Positions 8,799-15,443 of a stretch of 64,000 nt of DNA are shown here, piece by piece. A program made the translations under genes and the position numbers. Each line of letters opens with the position of its first letter. Within the stretch, counting starts at the first letter, position 1. Origin of the DNA: Caproicibacterium sp. BJN0003 (lineage in GTDB: Bacteria; Bacillota; Clostridia; Oscillospirales; Acutalibacteraceae); assembly GCF_026314295.1 (NCBI RefSeq), contig NZ_CP111108.1:1860001-1924000 (forward strand). The letters run 5' to 3'. The notes below the pieces were generated by a model. It was not told the origin of the DNA. It saw only the letters and a program-made list of their open reading frames with translations, and ran no database searches.

Positions 8799-9164
8799 TT
8801 ACCTCCGCTCCTTTTCCGCGTCTTTTTCCCGGCCCTGTCCCTTGACGGTGAGAATGCCGTCAAGCGTGGTGGCGGTAATATGCAGCCGTTCCGCCGTGGC
8901 AATGTCATTTTTCACGGGTTCGTTCACGTTTCTGCCGCAGACCACCAGCACATGAGCACGGCGCAGAAAGTTGCAGGCAATGTCGATGCCGTCCTTGTGT
9001 TCCTGCGGGATGGCGTCGTTGAGGAAAAGCGGCAGGGACAGAATCGGGCAGACGGGCGAAAAGCCCGCGTCGTAGATTTTGCGGCAATATTACGCCGCAT
9101 CCTCGGTGTTTTCGATTTCATCCGCGCCCCACGGGGCGGTGATGTATGCGAGGGGTCGTTTCAT
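8799..9164 (-). pseudogene. DUF7768-like (deoxyribosyltransferase-fold) gene broken by an ochre codon
   Basis: Reading from the ATG at 9164 (good Shine-Dalgarno GGAGAATTTTTATC) gives MKRPLAYITAPWG, then TAA at codon 25 (9090-9092), then the frame stays open through YCRKIYDAGFSPVCP, DAIPQEHKDGIDIA and LVVCGR to a stop at 8799-8801. The sequence on both sides of the stop is clearly one protein of 121 residues related to the nucleoside 2-deoxyribosyltransferase-like fold (DUF7768/DUF4406 group). No internal start follows the stop, so a functional product is unlikely unless the stop is suppressed or is a sequencing error. Confidence 0.8.
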
Positions 9165-9207
9165 GATAAAAATTCTCCTTCCCAATTTTTTGTCGGGCAT
9201 GAAAACA

Positions 9208-9239
9208 GCCCGCGCTGGACGTTTACCGTCCGGGCGGGC
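9208..9239 (-). terminator. Strong GC-rich hairpin behind the RepA-like gene
   Basis: GCCCGCGCTGGACG and CCGTCCGGGCGGGC form a long stem around TTTA; on the minus strand it is followed by TGTTTTCATG. It overlaps the last codons of the RepA-like gene and precedes the broken DUF7768-like gene. Confidence 0.6.
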
Positions 9240-10104
9240 CGCTTCCGTACATGTCGTGATTGACCAGCGCCGAGTAGTAGCTGCTGATGGTGGTCGGTGC
9301 CTGATATAGCGCGGTCAGGATGTAGCTTCGGATGTTGCGGACGTCGGTGGTATTCTTGTCCAGACACTCCAGCACATATTCGACGTGGCTGTCATCGAGC
9401 TTCAAAAGCCTGCTTTTCACTGTTTCGGCGGGCATATCCTCACCGGCGATCCGAATCTCCTTTTTCCGGCTGCATACGGTATCGAGCATAATGCCCACGA
9501 TTTCGTCCAGACGCTCCGGGTCGCATCTCTGCCGCAGGACGTCGTAGGAGATATTCTCTTTGATAATTTCGCGGTAGGCATCCGCCGCATCCATCGCATC
9601 AGCCGGGGCAACGGCCTCCGGTTTTCGGTCTGCCGGATTGGATTGATACGTATTTGCTCCATACGTATTTGATTTTTTAGGGATATTAGTTCCCTTAGTA
9701 TTTAATTGCGCGGGGTTTTCCGTATCCGGTTTTTCCATATCCGGGTTATCCAGATACGGGTTTTCCGTATCTGGTGAATCCGTATCCGGGAAAGGCGTAC
9801 CCGGCGATTTGCGTGGTTGCTCATAGATGGTGTATTCGGTGTCAGTGATGCGTCCGTCTTTGCCGCGAAGCTGTCGGCGCTCCATATAGCCCGCGCTTTC
9901 CAGCTCCTTGAGCGTTTTTCCGATGGCGTCCACACCTTCGCGGCAGATGGAGGCAAGGCCCCGCGTGGTGTAATCCCAATCGTCCGGAAGGGAGAGCATC
10001 ATGGACAAAAGTCCTTTCGCTTTCAGGGACAAAGCCCTGTTCTTCAGGTGATGGTTACTCATAACTGTGTAATCCCGTGTCCGCTCCACACGAAAAACCG
10101 CCAT
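9223..10104 (-). CDS. RepA_N-like winged-helix protein (replication initiator family A, DUF6017-type C terminus)
   Basis: 293 residues from the ATG at 10104 (GGGAGTGATACAA upstream). Residues 1-100 form a winged-helix domain (VMSNHHLKNRALSLKAKG, DDWDYTTRGLA) typical of RepA_N / replication initiator A proteins of ICEs and plasmids. A low-complexity linker of short Asp-Pro/Asn-Pro units follows (about residues 100-130), then a helical C-terminal domain (about 185-285) resembling DUF6017. Probably supports autonomous replication or copy control of the excised ICE; this is inferred from the family. Confidence 0.75.
   Translation of the reverse strand: MAVFRVERTRDYTVMSNHHLKNRALSLKAKGLLSMMLSLPDDWDYTTRGLASICREGVDAIGKTLKELESAGYMERRQLRGKDGRITDTEYTIYEQPRKSPGTPFPDTDSPDTENPYLDNPDMEKPDTENPAQLNTKGTNIPKKSNTYGANTYQSNPADRKPEAVAPADAMDAADAYREIIKENISYDVLRQRCDPERLDEIVGIMLDTVCSRKKEIRIAGEDMPAETVKSRLLKLDDSHVEYVLECLDKNTTDVRNIRSYILTALYQAPTTISSYYSALVNHDMYGSGPPGR
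9714..9804 (-). repeat. Degenerate 15-18 bp tandem repeats inside the RepA-like gene
   Basis: Five to six imperfect copies of TTTTCCGTATCCGGG (with variants CATATCCGGG, AGATACGGG and GTATCTGG) occur in a row and encode the Asp-Pro-Asp/Asn-Pro linker. Just upstream (about 9648-9672) is another pair, ATACGTATTTG. Iteron-like repeats inside a replication initiator gene can bind the protein itself. Confidence 0.6.
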
Positions 10105-10134
10105 TTGTATCACTCCCTTCCTCAAACGACTGGC

Positions 10135-12000
10135 TTAGTCGGTAATCGTGAAATTCAGCGTCAGCTCATGTGACACATTCGTTGTCTTTGCCCACGCCAA
10201 ACCAAATTTAGCGGTAAGTGCCAGATTCCCCGATGCTCCGTTCGCGCCGAGCGTTCCCAGCGGCACTTCCGACGCGAGGTCGCCCGTGTAAACGGGAGTT
10301 TCCCGATCAACCGCCGTCCAGCCCGAACCGGCTGTGTTACTGATTCCCACGCCGAGCGCGATTCCACTTCCGGTCTGTGCCGCCGTCAGGCTGCTCCAAT
10401 CCGAATAGGCTGTGGGGGCGGCGTCACCGATGCCGGAAGTCGCTTTCAGGCCCGCGACGGAAACCTTAACGGGAAAAGTGGAATGGTTGGTGATTGGAAT
10501 ATCCGGTGCGGTGAACGGCGTACTGCTGTTCGGGTCGATGGAATAGCCGATACTGACCGGATGCGTCACGGAGACGAGTTCATCCGTATGGTAGTGGGTG
10601 ACAGCCGAAATGTTACCGGCATTGTCCACGGCGGCAATATGAATGTAAAAGCCGCTGCCGGACGGGCGGGAAAAAATATAGCTGTCCGATGTGGTTGTAA
10701 TGCTCCCGTCAGGGACGGTATCGGGGCTGTTGTCCACCACGATGGAATAGCCCTTCATACCGGTTTTTAGGGATGTCGATATAACCGGAGAATCATATTT
10801 CACGCCGTCGTTCTGGCCGGTAGCCTCCACATAGTATTGATAGCCGGTGGCGTTGTCCTGCGAGGAATAATTGACGGTATACCGCGTCCGGCCGGAATTG
10901 TGCGTAACGCCGGAAATAGCCGGTTTGTCCGGCGCGTCCAAGTCCTGTCCCTTATGATCGTTCCAGCTTGTGTCGGTCGTGATCTGAGCAAGGTAAAACA
11001 GGGTATTAGCGGTAACGCGCTGCTCGTCCGGCGTTGCCTCACCATTAGAGTGACCGGTCTGGATTAGGGCGCAGTTGCTCCATGTTGTCAGATAAAAATT
11101 ATTGGTGCCTTTGCCGGTTGAATCGCTTTGCGGCACACCGCCGCAATATGGATAGGGCGGCTGGTATGCCATCCAAATGTCCCCAAGTGCAATCTGCGAA
11201 TTGGAGTGGGACGTCGGGACGGTCAGTGCCGTACCTATGCCGCCTATATTCCAAGGGTAGTTGGTCAGCAGTCCCTTTTTCGTAACGGAAATCTCCGAGC
11301 CGCCTAACGGTGTATAGCGGTTGATCGTTTCAATGTTTACATAATGGGCGAGTTTGAAAAAATTCGGATTGGCAATGGCGTCGTTGGAAACAAGCGTATC
11401 GTGTCCGAAGCAAACGCCCCTTCCGGTTCTAATAAACGCATCCGTATCGGATTCCGCCGCTGCCGATAAGTCTTGCAGGTTGTTGTTATCCCACGCCCCG
11501 AAGTACAGCACATCGTATTTGAAATTGCCGTCCGCGTTTTTCAAGTAAGCGTCGGGATTGGCGTTGAAATCCGAGATCGAAACGGTATCCACGGAAATGA
11601 GGCCCTTGCCGTAGCCTTTGGAATCATACCCGTTCGGCGTTTCCATCCACATTTTAAGGGATGCCGACTTCGGCAGGGTGTAGCTCTTTCCCTGCCACGT
11701 CGTAAAGGAAACGGTCGGCGTGACTATGGGGTAGATGTTCAGAACCTTCGCGTGATCTTTGGCAGGGATGCTCTGGAAAGTCGATTCATGCGCGGATTTG
11801 GAATAGAGCATGTAGCTGTACGGCTGGCTTTTGTCGCTGTTCGTCCAGTTCAGCGCCACATAGTTCCCGGACGGATTCGGCGTCGCGGTCAGCGTCAGCA
11901 CCGAAGCGGCGGATGCCGCGAACGCGGGCGAAACGCCAGACAGTAGAATTCCGGCGGCAAGCAGAGGGACGAGAAAAAGCCGCCTGAATGATTGTCTCAA
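10135..12000 (-). CDS. Large secreted protein with two fibronectin-III-like regions and a shared C-terminal domain
   Basis: 621 residues from a TTG at 12000, 7 bases after AAAGGAGGG. Signal peptide: basic RQSFRR, then a hydrophobic core ending SPAFAASA. Following it are an FN3-like region (about 30-90), a middle domain with YFGAWDNNN and GRGVCFGHDT resembling DUF5057-type / glutamine-amidotransferase-like folds (about 110-330), a second FN3-like region (about 350-450), and a C-terminal domain of about 140 residues homologous to the whole mature part of the next protein upstream (12069-12659). No sortase motif or C-terminal membrane anchor. Probably a secreted or wall-associated surface factor of the ICE; binding partner unknown. 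Confidence 0.7.
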   Translation of the reverse strand: MRQSFRRLFLVPLLAAGILLSGVSPAFAASAASVLTLTATPNPSGNYVALNWTNSDKSQPYSYMLYSKSAHESTFQSIPAKDHAKVLNIYPIVTPTVSFTTWQGKSYTLPKSASLKMWMETPNGYDSKGYGKGLISVDTVSISDFNANPDAYLKNADGNFKYDVLYFGAWDNNNLQDLSAAAESDTDAFIRTGRGVCFGHDTLVSNDAIANPNFFKLAHYVNIETINRYTPLGGSEISVTKKGLLTNYPWNIGGIGTALTVPTSHSNSQIALGDIWMAYQPPYPYCGGVPQSDSTGKGTNNFYLTTWSNCALIQTGHSNGEATPDEQRVTANTLFYLAQITTDTSWNDHKGQDLDAPDKPAISGVTHNSGRTRYTVNYSSQDNATGYQYYVEATGQNDGVKYDSPVISTSLKTGMKGYSIVVDNSPDTVPDGSITTTSDSYIFSRPSGSGFYIHIAAVDNAGNISAVTHYHTDELVSVTHPVSIGYSIDPNSSTPFTAPDIPITNHSTFPVKVSVAGLKATSGIGDAAPTAYSDWSSLTAAQTGSGIALGVGISNTAGSGWTAVDRETPVYTGDLASEVPLGTLGANGASGNLALTAKFGLAWAKTTNVSHELTLNFTITD

Positions 12001-12068
12001 ATAGAAACCCTCCTTTCGGCGTGGAAGGTTGGCCGGGAAAATCCCGGCCAATTCCCGCACTCATGTCT

Positions 12069-12659
12069 TTATGCAAGCTGGAACTGGAAAACAAGCTGAT
12101 GGTTGGCCGTGTACGCTCCGTCGAACGCGAGGCCATAGTCAGCCGTGAGGGACAACGCGCCGGAAACGCTCGGATTCAGCGTCCCGACCTGCAACGGCGA
12201 ATCGTTCACTGCCCAATGGGTGGAAGTGCTGTACCCGCTGTTCCAGCCGGAATTGCCTTTTGCCGCAATGCCGAGCGCAATGTACTTTTTGGAATCCGCG
12301 AGGTTGAGAGAACGCCACGCTTTCGCGGACGGATCGACGTCGGTGAAGGTAAGCGTTCCGCCCGAAGCGGCTTTCATGGATTCCACTGTGGTGATCACCG
12401 CGACTTTGGTGTTGTTGGTCACTTTGATGTCGGGCGCGGTAAAGGTTTCGGCGTCCGGGCTGATGGCATAGGCCACGTTGATCGGGTGTGTGACAGAGAT
12501 GGTCAACGGCGAGATGGAACCGTTGATCGTCACGTTTCCCGTGACGCTGCCCGTACCGGTGTCGGTTTTGTCGGCGGCGAACGCTGGGACTGCCGCCGTC
12601 ACGCCGAGTACGGCAAAGGTGACGATGCCCGCGAGGATCTTTCTGAGTTTGCTTTTCAT
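12069..12659 (-). CDS. Secreted protein, single copy of the shared surface domain
   Basis: 196 residues from the ATG at 12659 with GGAGGCTTCTCA upstream. Signal peptide (MKSKLRKILAGIV through VPAFAADK), then a Ser/Thr/Gly-rich beta-type domain. It shares SVTHPI, FTAPDI, ALGI and a C-terminal GLAF/GLAW signature, in the same order, with the last 140 residues of the 621-residue protein downstream. Resembles WxL/TasA-type extracellular domains in general character but lacks the WxL motifs. No anchor. Likely partner or subunit of the downstream surface protein. Confidence 0.65.
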   Translation of the reverse strand: MKSKLRKILAGIVTFAVLGVTAAVPAFAADKTDTGTGSVTGNVTINGSISPLTISVTHPINVAYAISPDAETFTAPDIKVTNNTKVAVITTVESMKAASGGTLTFTDVDPSAKAWRSLNLADSKKYIALGIAAKGNSGWNSGYSTSTHWAVNDSPLQVGTLNPSVSGALSLTADYGLAFDGAYTANHQLVFQFQLA

Positions 12660-12707
12660 TGAGAAGCCTCCTTATGAATTTTTATATCAACCGGACCGTC
12701 CGGCTGA

Positions 12708-13295
12708 TTACGAAACGGAAAGATGGATTTTGTAGTCGGCCATTCCGAGGTAAGCCTTGGTATCCTTGCTGTAATACCGGATTGTCGCCGTCACGCTGTA
12801 ATCACCGTGTGAAATCTGCCGGGAAAGGGTGAGGCCGTCGATGTGCTGCCCCGGATAGATCGGCGCGGATTTTGCCACTACTTCGCCGTTCAGCACAATT
12901 TCACACTGCATAATGACGGTGTTGGAGGACGGGTTTTCCACTTCCCATATGCCTGTGCTACCCTTTGCTCCGCTGGAAAAAGAAGCCTGCGCGCTTACCT
13001 TGTCGGTGACGGTGACTTCCTGCTTTTGAAGCCGGGACAGGATTTCCTGCCGTGACGGGGTGCTGCCGCTTCCGGGTTCCGCGCTCCCGGTATCGTCCAG
13101 AGACGGAACGGACGATGAGGGAACGGAACTGGACGGCGGCGGGTTCGGGCAGGGGTGCTGATTTCCGCAGCTCCGCAGCAAAAGCAGCAGGAGAAGCAGT
13201 AACAGCAGAAGAATCGCAAGGATATACGGCCATTTGCGCTTTCGCTTTTCATCCTCCTTTTTACCTTCGCTTTTGTTGATTTTTTCAGTTGTCAT
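12708..13295 (-). CDS. Membrane-anchored extracellular protein of the surface-gene trio
   Basis: 195 residues. Basic cytoplasmic head (first 25), one membrane helix containing a run of 12 leucines (about 26-41), a Pro/Ser-rich spacer and a C-terminal beta-rich domain (about 95-195) with paired motifs NTVIMQCEIVLNG and GDYSVTATIRYYS. ATG at 13295 with GGAGGAAACCGC upstream. It precedes the two secreted proteins on the same strand and could anchor or display them; this is inference from order and topology. Confidence 0.6.
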   Translation of the reverse strand: MTTEKINKSEGKKEDEKRKRKWPYILAILLLLLLLLLLLLRSCGNQHPCPNPPPSSSVPSSSVPSLDDTGSAEPGSGSTPSRQEILSRLQKQEVTVTDKVSAQASFSSGAKGSTGIWEVENPSSNTVIMQCEIVLNGEVVAKSAPIYPGQHIDGLTLSRQISHGDYSVTATIRYYSKDTKAYLGMADYKIHLSVS

Positions 13296-13326
13296 GCGGT
13301 TTCCTCCTTTATCAAGACATGAAAAA

Positions 13327-13348
13327 AGGCGCTCCTTTCGGAACGCCT
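13327..13348 (-). terminator. Intrinsic terminator behind parB
   Basis: AGGCGTTCC / GGAGCGCCT stem with loop GAAA on the minus strand, followed by TTTTTTC. It lies between the parB stop and the membrane-anchored surface gene, suggesting that the surface genes have their own promoter or are expressed by read-through. Confidence 0.75.
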
Positions 13349-13361
13349 GAAACGACGGTTA

Positions 13362-14297
13362 TTACCTTTCCTGATCCCGCTGCCGCTTTTTTTGCCATCC
13401 ATCAAGCAACCGGATAATGACCTGCTCCATCTGCTGCGGGGTATACGATTTTGGAAAATATTTTTGGAGCTTATCAGCCTTAATAGTCAAGTCGTTTTTC
13501 TCCGGTTTCTTTTCCTCCGACATGATCGCCATCATACTGTCCTCATTCAAATGCCCATCCGCGCTGAATTTTTTCAGCCGCTGGGCCTGTGAGAGAGAAG
13601 GGGTGACCTGTTCGCTTTCGATGGTGTCCAGCAAAAGCGTCTGTTCCTCCGGTTTGAGGTACGACAGCTCCACGGCAGGGGTCATGGCAATTTTTTTATC
13701 GTCCACCATCTGCTGAAGCTGCGGCGTCAGCTCATTCAGCCGGATAAAACGCTGCACCTGCCTGCCACTTTCGCCAGCTTCTTTCCCCACAAGTTCAGCA
13801 CTTTCTAAACCTTCCAACTTCCCGACAACTTGTCGGGAAGTTAAATCCGTCCGTGCACCTTGCCGCTTAATGGCTTCCAGCTTCATTTTGTACGCCTTGG
13901 CCCGTTCACTCGGCAGGATATTTTCACGCTGGATGTTGCTGTCAACCATGATAATGGTCGCGGCGTCATCGTCCAGGTCACGGATGATAACCGGCATGGT
14001 GGAAAGCCCCGCCAATTCGCAGGCGTGTTTGCGCCGATGGCCGGAAATAAGCTCATAACCGCCGTCCGCTCGGGGACGGACAATGACGGGAACCAACACG
14101 CCGTATTCCTTAATGCTCTCCACAGTTTCTTTCATGGCATCATCGTCCCGCACCTGAAACGGATGGTCGGGGAACGGGTGCAGCTCCGAAAGCGGCATAT
14201 CCGTGACCTTTTCCAGCTTTTCATCCTCGCGGGTTTCCTCCGTGGAGAAAATATCATCGTAGCTGTTCAGACTTATGTTTTTGGCGCTGCTTTTCAA
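13362..14297 (-). CDS. parB: ParB/RepB/Spo0J-type partition protein
   Basis: 311 residues, TTG start at 14297 with AAGGAGGTGCTAAAAA upstream. N-terminal ParB domain with the CTP-binding signature ISGHRRKHA near residue 105 and NIQRENILPSERA, then the helix-turn-helix region (VGKEAGESGRQVQRFIRL). Binds centromere-like sites and stimulates ParA. Overlaps the end of parA by 44 bp, so the two are translationally coupled. Confidence 0.92.
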   Translation of the reverse strand: MKSSAKNISLNSYDDIFSTEETREDEKLEKVTDMPLSELHPFPDHPFQVRDDDAMKETVESIKEYGVLVPVIVRPRADGGYELISGHRRKHACELAGLSTMPVIIRDLDDDAATIIMVDSNIQRENILPSERAKAYKMKLEAIKRQGARTDLTSRQVVGKLEGLESAELVGKEAGESGRQVQRFIRLNELTPQLQQMVDDKKIAMTPAVELSYLKPEEQTLLLDTIESEQVTPSLSQAQRLKKFSADGHLNEDSMMAIMSEEKKPEKNDLTIKADKLQKYFPKSYTPQQMEQVIIRLLDGWQKKRQRDQER

Positions 14298-15072
14298 TTT
14301 TTAGCACCTCCTTCGTCAGTTCCCGGTACGCTTCGGCAACCTTGCCTTTCGGGTCATGCACGAAAATACTCCGGCCCTCCGCGCTGGTCTCGGCGGCACG
14401 GACGGAATGGGGAATCTCCACGTCAAATATTTTCAGCTTTGAGCCGTAGGTGTCCCGCAGCAGGGCGCTGATTTCTTTGGAATAATTGGTCCGACTGTCC
14501 ACCATCGTCAGCAGAATGCCGTCGATTTTGAGTTTCGGATTGATCTGCCGCCGCACCTTATTGATCGTCTGCAAAAGCTGTTCGAGGCCCTTCGCCGGAA
14601 GATACTGCGCCTGAACGGGAATGAGTACGCTGTCGGCAGCGGCCAGCGCGTTGACGGTCAGCATCCCCAGCGAGGGCATACAGTCCAACAGCACGTAGTC
14701 GTATTGACGTTTTACGCCGTCCAGATATTGCTTCAGAATTTTTTCACGGCTCATGGCGTTGACGAGCGATACCTCCATGCCGGAAAGCTCGATGTTGGCG
14801 GGCATCAGGTCAACGCCTTCGTCATGATGCAAAAGGCCCTCACCGGGGACGATGGTTTCCTCGTTCAGCACCTTACCCATGATCGTCGCCAGCGTCACGG
14901 GCAGTTGGTCAGGCTGGGGATTGCCCAAACTGATGGTCAGGGAACCCTGCGGGTCGCTGTCCACCAAAAGCACCTTTTTCCCTTCCTGCGCCAGCCCGAT
15001 GCCGAGATTGGCACAAGTTGTGGTCTTGCCGACGCCGCCCTTTTGATTGGCAACGGCAATTACATTGGTCAT
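14254..15072 (-). CDS. parA: ParA/Soj-type partition ATPase
   Basis: 272 residues, ATG at 15072 with GGGAGGTGAAAAAATCAC upstream. Deviant Walker A KGGVGKTT at residues 11-18, DSDPQGS, and the switch motif DCMPSLGML. Partitions or stabilises the circular form of the ICE. First gene of the minus-strand operon; its leader contains a hairpin and a repeat that recurs near 19.2-19.4 kb. Confidence 0.94.
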   Translation of the reverse strand: MTNVIAVANQKGGVGKTTTCANLGIGLAQEGKKVLLVDSDPQGSLTISLGNPQPDQLPVTLATIMGKVLNEETIVPGEGLLHHDEGVDLMPANIELSGMEVSLVNAMSREKILKQYLDGVKRQYDYVLLDCMPSLGMLTVNALAAADSVLIPVQAQYLPAKGLEQLLQTINKVRRQINPKLKIDGILLTMVDSRTNYSKEISALLRDTYGSKLKIFDVEIPHSVRAAETSAEGRSIFVHDPKGKVAEAYRELTKEVLKIEKQRQKHKSEQLR

Positions 15073-15262
15073 GTGATTTTTTCACCTCCCGCTGAAATAG
15101 AAAAAGGACGTTCCTTTTTACGGAACGCCCTTAAAATATGATGAACTTATTCGATTTTTGGGGGTAAATACTGCTTCTTAATTGCCCGTAAGCCCTTGGT
15201 ATTACTGACTTCTTTGAATAAATGCCGTAAGAACACTCGCACCAGCAGCAGAGCCGTCGAAC
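15026..15262. repeat. parA start and leader, copy A of a diverged duplication
   Basis: The first parA codons and about 170 bases upstream recur at 19,156-19,407 at roughly three-quarters identity. Shared blocks, in order, are TTGCCGACGCCGCC, GGACGT, GGAACGCCCT, AAAATATGATGA, TATTCGATTTT, AAATACTGCTT, TATTACTG, and GCCGTAAGAACACTCGCACC. In this copy the last block is followed by a plus-strand hairpin (AGAGCCGTCGAACTTGACGGCTCT). The conserved non-coding stretch may be a promoter/leader, a small RNA or a recombination site. Confidence 0.75.
15106..15130 (-). terminator. Hairpin in the parA leader (possible attenuator)
   Basis: GGGCGTTCC and GGAACGTCC form a 9-bp stem followed on the minus strand by TTTTTCTATTTC, about 35 bases before the parA start. 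An intrinsic terminator placed between promoter and first gene suggests attenuation, or insulation from the upstream ietAS genes. Confidence 0.6.
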
Positions 15263-15329
15263 TTGACGGCTCTGCTCTATTTTTCTCTTGTTTTCTTCGA
15301 TTTTCTCACTTATACTACCTCCCTTGTGA

Positions 15330-15354
15330 AATAAATGCTGTAAGAACACTCGCA
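15330..15354. repeat. 25-bp motif, second copy of three
   Basis: AATAAATGCTGTAAGAACACTCGCA repeats almost exactly the sequence at 15,217-15,241 and again at 19,341-19,364. Function unknown. This intergenic stretch (15,073-15,443) otherwise holds hairpins only and no convincing gene. Confidence 0.7.
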
Positions 15355-15410
15355 ACCGAGATATCAGCACAAGTTTATAAATTACTCTTTTGAATGGTTG
15401 GATATATAAA

Positions 15411-15438
15411 ATAGGCAAGAGCAAATGCCCTTGCCTAT
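15411..15438 (-). terminator. Intrinsic terminator behind ietS
   Basis: ATAGGCAAG and CTTGCCTAT form a 9-bp stem starting 6 bases after the ietS stop; the minus strand continues TTTTATATATCC. Confidence 0.75.
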
Positions 15439-15443
15439 CGTTC

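Noticed and set aside
13140-13230. Possible short tandem repeat or CRISPR-like tract (AGCAGCAGGAG...)
   Set aside because: It is the codon run for the poly-leucine membrane helix, with no spacer structure.
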